Source: Vibrio jasicida CAIM 1864 = LMG 25398 (GTDB lineage Bacteria; Pseudomonadota; Gammaproteobacteria; Enterobacterales; Vibrionaceae). Taken from it: DNA of 64,000 nucleotides. The position numbers and the translations under genes were made by a program. Location of the stretch: positions 1 through 64,000 of the forward strand of contig NZ_BAOG01000056.1 in assembly GCF_000400365.1 (NCBI RefSeq). Reading direction: 5' to 3'. Under the pieces are notes generated by a model, which saw only the letters and a list, made by a program, of their open reading frames with translations, was not told the DNA's origin and made no database searches. This document shows, piece by piece, positions 7,298 through 14,972 of this stretch (position 1 is its first letter; the number at the start of each line of letters is the position of its first letter).

Positions 7298-8581
7298 ATG
7301 AAATTAAATAAACTGGCTATGGTTACACTCTTAGGCACTGCTCTATCTCAATATTCGTTTGCCCAAGCAGACCCAAAAGGCACGATATATTTAACTTTTG
7401 ATGACGGCCCTATTAATGCGTCAATCGATGTGATTAATGTGCTTAATGAACAAGGGGTTAAAGGCACTTTTTACTTTAATGCTTGGCACCTAGATGGGAT
7501 TGGTGATGAAAATGAGGACCGCGCTTTAGAAGCTTTGAAACTGGCTCTCGATACAGGGCATATCGTAGCGAACCACAGTTATGCCCATATGATCCATAAC
7601 TGCGTGGAAGAATTTGGCCCTAGCAGTGGTGCAGAATGTAATGCGACGGGCGATCATCAAATTAACTCTTACCAAGATCCTGTCTACGACGCTCTAACAT
7701 TTGACGAAAACTTAGCAGTACTCGAGCGATACCTACCAAATATTTCCAGTTACCCAAACTATCGCGGTGAAGAGTTTGCTCGATTGCCATATACCAACGG
7801 CTGGCGTGTAACAAAAAACTTTAAAGCAGATGGCTTATGTGCAACCTCTGATGACTTAAAACCTTGGGAACCTGGCTACGTCTGTGACACTAACAACCCG
7901 TCAAACAGCGTTAAGGCCTCGATTGAAGTTCAAAATATCTTAGCGAATAAGGGATATCAAACCCATGGTTGGGATCTCGACTGGGCACCGGAGAACTGGG
8001 GCATTGCAATGCCAGCAAATAGTTTGACGGAAGCAGAACCGTTTCTAGGTTATGTTGATGCGGCCCTAAACAGTTGTGCGCCAACGACGATCAACCCTAT
8101 CAACTCCAAAACACAAGAATTCCCTTGTGGTACTCCGCTACACGCAGACAAAGTTATCGTGTTAACACATGAGTTCTTATTCGAAGATGGCAAACGCGGC
8201 ATGGGAGCAACCAAAAACTTACCTAAGCTGGCTAAGTTTATCCAAATCGCAAAAGAAGCAGGATACGTTTTCGATAGCATGGATAACTACACACCAGTTT
8301 GGCAAGTTGGTCAGGCATACGTTGCTGGTGATTACGTAACACATTCAGGTACTGTTTATAAAGCGGTTACAACGCACGTCGCACAACAGGATTGGGCACC
8401 GTCTTCAACGTCTAGCCTTTGGACAAATGCCGATCCTGCAACTAACTGGACACTAAACGTTGCTTATGAAGCAGATGATGTCGTGACTTACCAAGGTCTT
8501 CGCTACCTCGTAAACATTCCGCATGTATCACAGTCGGATTGGACTCCTAATACACAGAACACCTTGTTCACAGCTCTATAG
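7298..8581 (+). CDS. Secreted chitin-oligosaccharide deacetylase (CE4) with two chitin-binding modules
   Basis: A 427-residue exported enzyme. A signal peptide covers residues 1-22 (cleavage near SFA-QA). The CE4 domain spans about 28-330: catalytic base D35 and metal ligands D36 (TFDDG), H93 and H97 (NHSYAH), R162 in ARLPY, and catalytic-acid His H291 (LTHEF). Two CBM5/12-like modules follow at about 333-378 and 383-424, each with the W...DY/DVVT...Y...W pattern. Length and sequence match the characterised V. parahaemolyticus COD, which removes the acetyl group from the reducing-end sugar of (GlcNAc)2 to give GlcNAc-GlcN. That product is reported to induce chitinases. AAGGA precedes the ATG by 8 bases. 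It is divergent from the chb PTS operon across a 247-bp region and ends at a strong terminator. Confidence 0.95.
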   Translation: MKLNKLAMVTLLGTALSQYSFAQADPKGTIYLTFDDGPINASIDVINVLNEQGVKGTFYFNAWHLDGIGDENEDRALEALKLALDTGHIVANHSYAHMIHNCVEEFGPSSGAECNATGDHQINSYQDPVYDALTFDENLAVLERYLPNISSYPNYRGEEFARLPYTNGWRVTKNFKADGLCATSDDLKPWEPGYVCDTNNPSNSVKASIEVQNILANKGYQTHGWDLDWAPENWGIAMPANSLTEAEPFLGYVDAALNSCAPTTINPINSKTQEFPCGTPLHADKVIVLTHEFLFEDGKRGMGATKNLPKLAKFIQIAKEAGYVFDSMDNYTPVWQVGQAYVAGDYVTHSGTVYKAVTTHVAQQDWAPSSTSSLWTNADPATNWTLNVAYEADDVVTYQGLRYLVNIPHVSQSDWTPNTQNTLFTAL

Positions 8582-8611
8582 GCTGTTCCTACTATCACCA
8601 TGTAGTAGTTT

Positions 8612-8641
8612 GCGCGAGGCATACCCCTCGCGCTTTTTTTT
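8612..8641 (+). terminator. Intrinsic terminator of the deacetylase gene
   Basis: Stem GCGCGAGG (8612-8619) pairs with CCTCGCGC (8626-8633), with a 6-nt loop, followed by eight T residues. Confidence 0.9.
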
Positions 8642-8656
8642 ATTTTGGATAACCAG

Positions 8657-8686
8657 AAACAACAAAGCCCCGACTTTCGTCGAGGC
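8657..8686 (-). terminator. Intrinsic terminator of tRNA-Leu
   Basis: On the minus strand GCCTCGAC - GAAA - GTCGGGGC (complement of 8667-8686, with one G-T pair) is followed by TTTGTTGTTT, right after the tRNA CCA end. Confidence 0.85.
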
Positions 8687-8700
8687 TCTGTCTTGGAATA

Positions 8701-8785
8701 TGGTACCGGTGGGCGGACTTGAACCGCCACGCCCGAAGGCAACGGATTTTGAATCCGTCGTGTATACCAATTTCACCACACCGGC
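8701..8785 (-). tRNA. tRNA-Leu (anticodon CAA)
   Basis: An 85-nt class II tRNA read on the minus strand. The acceptor stem starts GCCGGTG and closes with the encoded CCA (complement of 8701-8703). The anticodon stem-loop ACGGA-TTCAAAA-TCCGT gives anticodon CAA (complement of 8749-8751), so it reads UUG. A variable arm (GCCTTCGGGC) and the T-loop GGTTCAAGTCC are present. It resembles E. coli leuX. It is a single-gene transcript with its own promoter and terminator. No integrase or att-like duplication is seen beside it. Confidence 0.95.
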
Positions 8786-8816
8786 ATCTCGGGGCTATTG
8801 CCCTTTGATGGTTGGC

Positions 8817-8844
8817 ATTATACGTAAGCTTTTGACCTGCGCAA
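8817..8844 (-). promoter_or_regulatory. Promoter of tRNA-Leu
   Basis: On the minus strand, -35 TTGCGC (complement of 8839-8844), a 16-bp spacer and -10 TATAAT (complement of 8817-8822) lie about 31 bp before the tRNA 5' end. Confidence 0.8.
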
Positions 8845-8962
8845 GCAGAAAAACCTTAAATAACTATCGTTTGCTGATAATTTCGCCACAAAGTGTGACA
8901 AAGAAGATCTCATCACAGTTCAGTCTGCCATATCACCTGATAACAAGACCTCCCTCTCAGCC

Positions 8963-9628
8963 CTATAAACGGTTAACTGTAATATCCGAAACGTAACCAT
9001 TACCAATATTAGAAAGCGCACCATGAATCATCCGCGCTGCATCACCTGCACTCATAAAGCTACTGGTGTCTAAAGTCTTACCGCTCGTCTCCCAAAATTC
9101 CGTCGCCATACCTCCGGGATACACAGCGATAATTTTCATTGGTTTGCCTTTTAACTCCATACGAACGGATTCAATCAAACCTTTGACAGCCCACTTCACC
9201 GCACAATAGGTCGATTCTTGTGCCTTAGCTTGCAGTGCTGCTGTCGACATCACCATCACAACATTTACTGGCTGCTCTTGATAACGTTTGACCAACTCTC
9301 GAAGAATATTAATCGCCGAAGTGAGGTTATTTTCAATCAGCTTTTGAATCTCTTGCGGGTCTTGCTCAGCTAATAAACCAAAATACCCACTTCCAGCACA
9401 GTGAATCAGAGTAGAAGGCGCTTTAGGCAGCTCATTAAACAAATTCTCGATTTGGGATGTATCCACCAAATCACAACTACACACTTGAGCTTTATTAGAT
9501 AGGTGTTGAGCAAGAGTCGCCAACTTCTCTTCACTGCGTCCAGTTAACAGTGTTTCTTCGCCTTGAGCATCATACAACTTAGCTAGTTGCGCACCTAGTC
9601 CACTGCTCGCGCCGGTAATCACGATCAT
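8963..9628 (-). CDS. Short-chain dehydrogenase/reductase (SDR)
   Basis: A 221-residue classical SDR. The cofactor loop TGASSGLG is at 5-12, NNLTSA at about 100-105, and the catalytic Ser128, Tyr141 and Lys145 (MSTAALQ; YCAVK) are all present. TGRSEEK near residue 29 (Arg after the second strand) suggests NADP(H) preference. The GAGG Shine-Dalgarno lies about 8 bases before ATG. The substrate cannot be told from sequence. It stands alone between tRNA-Leu and the divergent RDD gene, with 245 bp upstream in which I see no clear regulatory motif. Confidence 0.85.
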   Translation of the reverse strand: MIVITGASSGLGAQLAKLYDAQGEETLLTGRSEEKLATLAQHLSNKAQVCSCDLVDTSQIENLFNELPKAPSTLIHCAGSGYFGLLAEQDPQEIQKLIENNLTSAINILRELVKRYQEQPVNVVMVMSTAALQAKAQESTYCAVKWAVKGLIESVRMELKGKPMKIIAVYPGGMATEFWETSGKTLDTSSFMSAGDAARMIHGALSNIGNGYVSDITVNRL

Positions 9629-9873
9629 CTTGTACCTCTATCACGTCATTCGTAATCTCATGTTCTAAGCAAGGTACCGTATGTTTGACGATTTCACAGG
9701 TTAGGTGACGCGAAGTTTGAACTGGATAGCTTTGTTAAGTTAGACGATGGATATAAAGTGTCTTCTGCTATGGTGATTTCTTCGTAATTAGAGACTCTGT
9801 GCGTTAGCTCTCTTTTCACCGACAAGCGGAATCTATATCCTGACGCACAATTTTAAAGGTAAGTGATGGAACT

Positions 9874-10353
9874 ATGACGACTTCTACAACTCTTCCACCA
9901 GCGGGCTTATTTCGCCGATTAGCGGCGTTGTTCTACGATATGCTGATTATCTTAGCAATTGAAATGATGGCCGCCGGCGTAGTGATGGCAATCGTCTTTG
10001 CGTTAAATGCAGCAGGATTATTGAGCTATGGAGAATATACAGATGCAGCGGATATGCTAGGAAAGCACCCTGTATTAAGCCCGCTATTTACCCTTTACTT
10101 GGCGACAGTCTGGGTATATTTCTTTGTCTTCTTCTGGACACGAGCAGGTCAAACACTAGGCATGCGAGCTTGGAAGATGCAGATCCGAAACAGCAAAGAT
10201 GGCTCAGCTATTTCTGTAACTCAGGCACTGATTCGCCTAGCAACCTCTGGTTTCGGCTTAGCTAACCTCACTGTACCCATTGACCCACAGAAACGTGGTT
10301 TCCATGATATTTGGGCAAAAACTGAAGTCGTGGTATTACCGAAAGCTAAATAG
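9874..10353 (+). CDS. RDD-family membrane protein
   Basis: A 159-residue inner-membrane protein with three hydrophobic segments (about 18-45, 68-92, 120-140). The family signature is visible: LFRRLAALFYDMLI near the N-terminus, with the Arg and Asp of the RDD name, then TLGMRAWKMQI and RGFHDIWAKTEVV. Family members are transporters or channels of uncertain substrate; some act as Na+/H+ exchangers. It is convergent with lptG and ends at a terminator. Confidence 0.85.
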   Translation: MTTSTTLPPAGLFRRLAALFYDMLIILAIEMMAAGVVMAIVFALNAAGLLSYGEYTDAADMLGKHPVLSPLFTLYLATVWVYFFVFFWTRAGQTLGMRAWKMQIRNSKDGSAISVTQALIRLATSGFGLANLTVPIDPQKRGFHDIWAKTEVVVLPKAK

Positions 10354-10380
10354 TTAAATGGCAGAAGCAAAATAGAAAAA

Positions 10381-10405
10381 GGAAGGCATGGCGCCTTCCT
10401 TTTTT
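10381..10405 (+). terminator. Intrinsic terminator after the RDD gene
   Basis: Stem GGAAGGC (10381-10387) pairs with GCCTTCC (10393-10399), followed by six T. It also lies near the end of lptG, which reads the other way. Confidence 0.85.
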
Positions 10406-10426
10406 ATGTTTACTGTCTTTGGGAAT

Positions 10427-11497
10427 CTATAGCTTTCTTCTGAGCAGAGATACCGCAATAGCTAAGAATACGAGACTTGGAGCCAGTGCACCGAATACTG
10501 GCGGGATGCCATATACCAAGGTTAGAGGTCCAAAGAATTCACTGGATATGTAGAAAGTAAAGCCAGCAACCACCCCCGAAAGCACCCTTGCCCCCATGGT
10601 CACACTACGTAATGGACCGAATACAAATGACAGTGCCATCAACATCATTACCGCGATAGAAAGCGGTTGAGATAGCTTGCGCCAAAATGCCAGTTCATAA
10701 CGTGAAGCATCTTGCTCTGATGCTTTCAGGTATGTCACATAGTCATACAAGCCACTTAGTGACAGCTCTTCTGGTTTTACCGTCACGACTGCCAGTTTGT
10801 CTGGTGCTAATGAGGTGTGCCACTCCATTTGTTCCAAATCACGCTTGGTAATGACGTTTTCATTCTCCATGTCAGTAACTTGCACGTAACGCATCAGCCA
10901 ATTGTTGTCTTGTTGGTAATCAACCTCTTCAGCAAAAATGACTTTCTGTAGGTTTTTATCATCATCAAAACGCCACATGTTCAAACCATAGAGTTTGTCG
11001 TCTTCAACTTTGCCGATAAAGATAAAATCATTGGCATCACGAGCCCAAACACCAGCCCGAACAGAAACGATACTACCGCCAGACAGAGCAAACGCTCGTA
11101 GGTCACGTGCCATTTTTTGTGCTTCAGGTGCGCCCCATTGGCCAAGCGTCATGACGATTAGCATTAATGGAACCGCGGTTTTAAGCACTGATAAACCGAT
11201 ATCCAACTTAGAAAAGCCGGCTGCTTGCATTACTACGAGCTCGGAGCTGGATGCCAACATACCAAGGCCAATTAATGCCCCCAACAACGCAGCCATCGGG
11301 AAAAACATTTCTACATCGCGAGGGATACTTAGTAACACAAAGTAGAGGGCATGCATTAAGTCGTATGCACCACGGCCGACTTTACGCAGCTGCTCTACGT
11401 ATTTGATGATGCCAGACAAACCAACAAAGGTCGCTAACACCAAAGCCGTGGTAGAGATTATCGTTCTACCGATGTAAAGGTCTAAGAGTTTGAACAC
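10427..11497 (-). CDS. lptG: LPS export ABC transporter permease LptG
   Basis: A 356-residue LptF/LptG-family permease: six membrane helices in two groups of three (about 15-120 and 270-356), with a large periplasmic beta-jellyroll between them. With LptF and the LptB ATPase (encoded at 35139) it extracts LPS from the inner membrane and hands it to LptC/LptA. It follows lptF after only 3 bp, the invariant lptFG order. Start and length fit the family (E. coli 360). Confidence 0.95.
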   Translation of the reverse strand: MFKLLDLYIGRTIISTTALVLATFVGLSGIIKYVEQLRKVGRGAYDLMHALYFVLLSIPRDVEMFFPMAALLGALIGLGMLASSSELVVMQAAGFSKLDIGLSVLKTAVPLMLIVMTLGQWGAPEAQKMARDLRAFALSGGSIVSVRAGVWARDANDFIFIGKVEDDKLYGLNMWRFDDDKNLQKVIFAEEVDYQQDNNWLMRYVQVTDMENENVITKRDLEQMEWHTSLAPDKLAVVTVKPEELSLSGLYDYVTYLKASEQDASRYELAFWRKLSQPLSIAVMMLMALSFVFGPLRSVTMGARVLSGVVAGFTFYISSEFFGPLTLVYGIPPVFGALAPSLVFLAIAVSLLRRKL

Positions 11498-11500
11498 AGC

Positions 11501-12601
11501 TTACGCGAGCCTCTTCTTACGGAATTTTTCTTTCATTCGACGAGCAGGAACACTGTCCATCATGTTCGCCAGGATAGCGACCAAAAGCAGTATCGCATTA
11601 ATAGGCCACATGCCAATAGCAGCAGGTATAGCACCATCCTCTAACGCAGATTTCGTTGCACTAATTGCAAGGAAGTACGCCAAGTAAATCAAGATGGCAG
11701 GGCCCATTTTGGCGAAACGTCCCTGACGTGGGTTGACCGCGGAAAGCGGAATAACCAACATCGTCAACAGCGGAATACACACAAATAATGAAATTCGCCA
11801 TTGCAGTTCTGCTTGCGCTTCTGGATCGGGGTGGCCGATCAAATCTGCGGTTGGGTAAGCTTCCCAATCACGACCTTTTTGCTTCACTTCGCGCTGGCCA
11901 ATCAAGCCTTCATATTCGTCAAACTTGGTGATCATGTATTCCACGCGAGTCGGCACACCTTCATAGCGCGTGCCCTCATGCATCGTAATGATCTGACGGC
12001 CATCCGACAGTTCTTTTACATCGCCTGAAGAAGAGAACATCACGCTTGGTAGAATGGAATCGCGAGGGCGCATCTGTGCAACAAACACGTTGCTTAACGT
12101 GCTGTTTTTGATGTCGTCAATAAACACGACTGACGAACCATCTGGCGTTCCTTGGAATTGGCCTTTTTTTAGCAGGTCAACGCTGTTTTCTGCCGCGACT
12201 TGCTCGTACAGCTGCTCGACACGGTCCTGAGACCAAGGCGATAACCACAACGCATTAAACGCAGCAACACCTGATGTAATCAGAGCTAAGTACAATGCCG
12301 CCTGTACCAAGAATTTATTCCCGATACCGGTGGCATTCATTACCACGATCTCACTTTCCGCATACAAGCGACCAAAGGTGATCAATATGCCGATGTACAA
12401 ACTTAATGGCAGCATCAATAAACCCATGGCTGGCATGTTTAAACCAACCACTGAGAAAATTAATCCAGCAGGAATATCCCCGTCCGAAGCATCAGCAAGA
12501 ACACTGATAAACTTCTGGCTCACAAACACCAAAAAAAGTACGAAGAAAATCGCAAATTGGCTCTTGAGTGTTTCGCGGATCAAATATCTAACAATAATCA
12601 C
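11501..12601 (-). CDS. lptF: LPS export ABC transporter permease LptF
   Basis: A 366-residue permease with the same layout as LptG: helices at about 12-32, 50-80 and 100-120, a periplasmic domain (about 130-265), then three C-terminal helices. It starts MIIVRYLIRETLKSQ, as in E. coli LptF (366 residues). It is divergent from pepA across 200 bp, the same arrangement as in E. coli. Confidence 0.95.
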   Translation of the reverse strand: MIIVRYLIRETLKSQFAIFFVLFLVFVSQKFISVLADASDGDIPAGLIFSVVGLNMPAMGLLMLPLSLYIGILITFGRLYAESEIVVMNATGIGNKFLVQAALYLALITSGVAAFNALWLSPWSQDRVEQLYEQVAAENSVDLLKKGQFQGTPDGSSVVFIDDIKNSTLSNVFVAQMRPRDSILPSVMFSSSGDVKELSDGRQIITMHEGTRYEGVPTRVEYMITKFDEYEGLIGQREVKQKGRDWEAYPTADLIGHPDPEAQAELQWRISLFVCIPLLTMLVIPLSAVNPRQGRFAKMGPAILIYLAYFLAISATKSALEDGAIPAAIGMWPINAILLLVAILANMMDSVPARRMKEKFRKKRLA

Positions 12602-12801
12602 GCTGAAATTACCTATACAAAACTTGTTTTTTTGGTCGAATCACTATAGTTTCCCGTTGAACCATTTATTTTTTTAAAAATTATAAACTAGATGTTAGCG
12701 CTTAAATCAGCTCTGTTGGTAAGACCTGAGCTTAAATTCAACAAGTAAGCGATCATTATCTAACATTTAGAGCAATTTGTCTTCAGGATGTAGGAGTACG
12801 C

Positions 12802-14310
12802 ATGGAGTTCAGTGTTAAAAGTGGCAGTCCAGAGAAACAACGTAGCGCATGTATCGTTGTTGGTGTGTTTGAACCACGTCGCCTTTCTCCAGTAGCCGAA
12901 CAACTTGATAAAATCAGTGACGGTTACATCAGTTCACTACTTCGCCGTGGTGATCTAGAGGGTAAACCTGGTCAGATGCTACTACTGCATCAAGTACCAG
13001 GTGTTTTGTCAGAGCGCGTTCTACTTGTAGGTTGTGGTAAAGAACGTGAACTCGGCGAGCGCCAGTACAAGGAAATCATTCAAAAGACGATCAGCACACT
13101 TAACGAAACCGGTTCAATGGAAGCAGTATGTTTCCTAACTGAACTGCACGTTAAAGGTCGCGATACGTACTGGAAAGTACGTCAAGCAGTTGAAGCGACT
13201 AAAGATGGTCTTTACACATTTAACCAGTTCAAGAGCGTTAAGCCAGAAACTCGTCGTCCACTGCGTAAGCTAGTGTTCAACGTACCAACGCGTCGTGAAC
13301 TGAACCTAGGTGAAAAAGCAATCACCCATGGTCTAGCTATTTCTTCTGGTGTGAAAGCATCAAAAGATCTTGGCAACATGCCACCAAACGTAGCAAACCC
13401 AGCTTACTTAGCCTCTCAAGCTCGTCGCCTTGCTGACGATTACGAAACCGTAACCACCAAGATCATTGGTGAGCAAGAGATGGAAAAACTGGGCATGACA
13501 TCTTACCTAGCAGTAGGTCGTGGTTCGAAGAACGAATCTATGATGTCGATTATAGAATACAAAGGTAACCCAGAGTCAGAAGCAAAACCTATCGTTCTCG
13601 TCGGTAAAGGTCTGACGTTCGATTCAGGCGGTATCTCTCTAAAACCTGGTGAAGGTATGGATGAGATGAAGTACGACATGTGTGGTGCAGCATCTGTATT
13701 CGGTACAATGAAAGCGCTAGCGAAGCTAAACCTACCAATCAACGTTATTGGTGTTCTAGCAGGCTGTGAAAACATGCCAGGCAGCAACGCTTACCGTCCA
13801 GGTGACATCCTAACAACCATGTCTGGTCAAACTGTAGAAGTTCTGAACACGGATGCGGAAGGTCGTCTTGTTCTTTGTGACGCACTGACTTACGTAGAGC
13901 GTTTCGAACCAGACTGCGTAGTAGACGTTGCAACGCTAACGGGAGCTTGTGTTATCGCACTAGGCCACCACATCAGCGGCGTAATCTCTAACCACAACCC
14001 ACTTTCTCATGAGCTAGTAAACGCTTCTGAACAAGCAAGTGACCGTGCATGGCGTCTACCAATGGCAGACGAGTACCATGAGCAGCTGAAGAGTCCATTT
14101 GCTGATATGGCAAACATCGGTGGTCGTCCTGCTGGTACTATCACTGCGGGTTGCTTCCTGTCTAAGTTTGCTAAGAAGTACAACTGGGCACACGTCGATA
14201 TCGCAGGTACTGCGTGGAAATCAGGCGCAGCGAAAGGCTCAACGGGCCGTCCTGTCTCAATGCTTGTCCAATTCCTTTTGAACCGCAGCGGCCAAGAGAC
14301 AGAAGAGTAA
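12802..14310 (+). CDS. pepA: Leucyl aminopeptidase PepA
   Basis: A 502-residue M17 aminopeptidase. The two-metal site is intact: K269, D274, D292, D351 and E353, with the signature NTDAEGRL at 349-356 and catalytic R355. These align one residue off from E. coli PepA (503 residues). In E. coli PepA also binds DNA (Xer recombination, carAB control); whether that holds here cannot be seen. AGGAG stands 5 bases before the ATG. The codon bias is strong, suggesting high expression. It is followed by a terminator and then holC and valS. Confidence 0.97.
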   Translation: MEFSVKSGSPEKQRSACIVVGVFEPRRLSPVAEQLDKISDGYISSLLRRGDLEGKPGQMLLLHQVPGVLSERVLLVGCGKERELGERQYKEIIQKTISTLNETGSMEAVCFLTELHVKGRDTYWKVRQAVEATKDGLYTFNQFKSVKPETRRPLRKLVFNVPTRRELNLGEKAITHGLAISSGVKASKDLGNMPPNVANPAYLASQARRLADDYETVTTKIIGEQEMEKLGMTSYLAVGRGSKNESMMSIIEYKGNPESEAKPIVLVGKGLTFDSGGISLKPGEGMDEMKYDMCGAASVFGTMKALAKLNLPINVIGVLAGCENMPGSNAYRPGDILTTMSGQTVEVLNTDAEGRLVLCDALTYVERFEPDCVVDVATLTGACVIALGHHISGVISNHNPLSHELVNASEQASDRAWRLPMADEYHEQLKSPFADMANIGGRPAGTITAGCFLSKFAKKYNWAHVDIAGTAWKSGAAKGSTGRPVSMLVQFLLNRSGQETEE

Positions 14311-14326
14311 TTTCTGAACACTATCT

Positions 14327-14350
14327 AAAAGGGCCGCAAGGCCCTTTTTT
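14327..14350 (+). terminator. Intrinsic terminator after pepA
   Basis: GGGCC (14331-14335), loop GCAA, GGCCC (14340-14344), then TTTTTT; an A4/T4 extension lengthens the stem. Confidence 0.85.
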
Positions 14351-14426
14351 ATTACCCCGATTTTCTTGAGAGAGAATAGGAATGTAAAATGGTCTAAGGA
14401 TGAGGCCAATGGCAAGTGAGAGAATG

Positions 14427-14876
14427 ATGCAAACTGCAACCTTCTACATCATTAAAGAAGAGAGCCCTCAAGCAACAAAGACGGGCTTTGAACAATACAT
14501 CGTATTCTTGGCTCAGCACTTTGCTCGCCAAGGAGCTAAAGTGTATTTGAACTGCCAAGACAAGTCGCACGCCGAACAACTGGCCGAGGCTTTTTGGCAA
14601 ATTGATGCAGATAAGTTCATGGCTCATAATCTCGTAGGTGAAGGACCGAAATACGCCACCAATATTGAGATCGGCCATGAAGGCGTAAAACCTAATTGGA
14701 ATCGTCAATTGGTAATTAATTTGGCGGAAAATGAGACAACCTTTGCGAACAAGTTTGCTCAAGTGGTAGACTTCGTGCCTTGCGAAGAAAAAGCTAAACA
14801 GGTCGCAAGAGAAAGGTATAAAATTTACCGTCAAGCAGGTTATCAACTGCAAACGATCGAAATTCAATATCCTTAA
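14427..14876 (+). CDS. holC: DNA polymerase III chi subunit
   Basis: A 149-residue chi subunit of the clamp-loader complex, which links psi to single-stranded DNA-binding protein. Conserved segments: MQTATFYII at the start, HNLVGEGP, and the C-terminal VVDFVPCEE..KQVARERYKIYR. The start at 14427 is chosen because MQTATFY aligns with the E. coli N-terminus. An upstream ATG at 14409 has a better Shine-Dalgarno (AAGGA, 8 bases) and would add six residues, so the start is uncertain. It lies between pepA and valS as in E. coli. Confidence 0.9.
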   Translation: MQTATFYIIKEESPQATKTGFEQYIVFLAQHFARQGAKVYLNCQDKSHAEQLAEAFWQIDADKFMAHNLVGEGPKYATNIEIGHEGVKPNWNRQLVINLAENETTFANKFAQVVDFVPCEEKAKQVARERYKIYRQAGYQLQTIEIQYP

Positions 14877-14972
14877 CGGTCAATCCTTATAGTTAAGGCG
14901 ATCTTGTTAAGATCCCTCACTTATAAAGATTGACTTAGATTCAACCATCAACGTATCCATTAAAAGAGCGCT

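Noticed and set aside
8690..8962. Possible integration site at tRNA-Leu
   Set aside because: No integrase gene, no duplicated tRNA 3' end and no foreign-looking segment on either side.
8523..8996. 157-codon plus-strand open frame across tRNA-Leu
   Set aside because: It runs over the end of the deacetylase gene, two terminators and a tRNA; no family resemblance and no ribosome-binding site.
14394..14867. 157-codon frame antisense to holC
   Set aside because: A mirror of holC with no recognisable domain.
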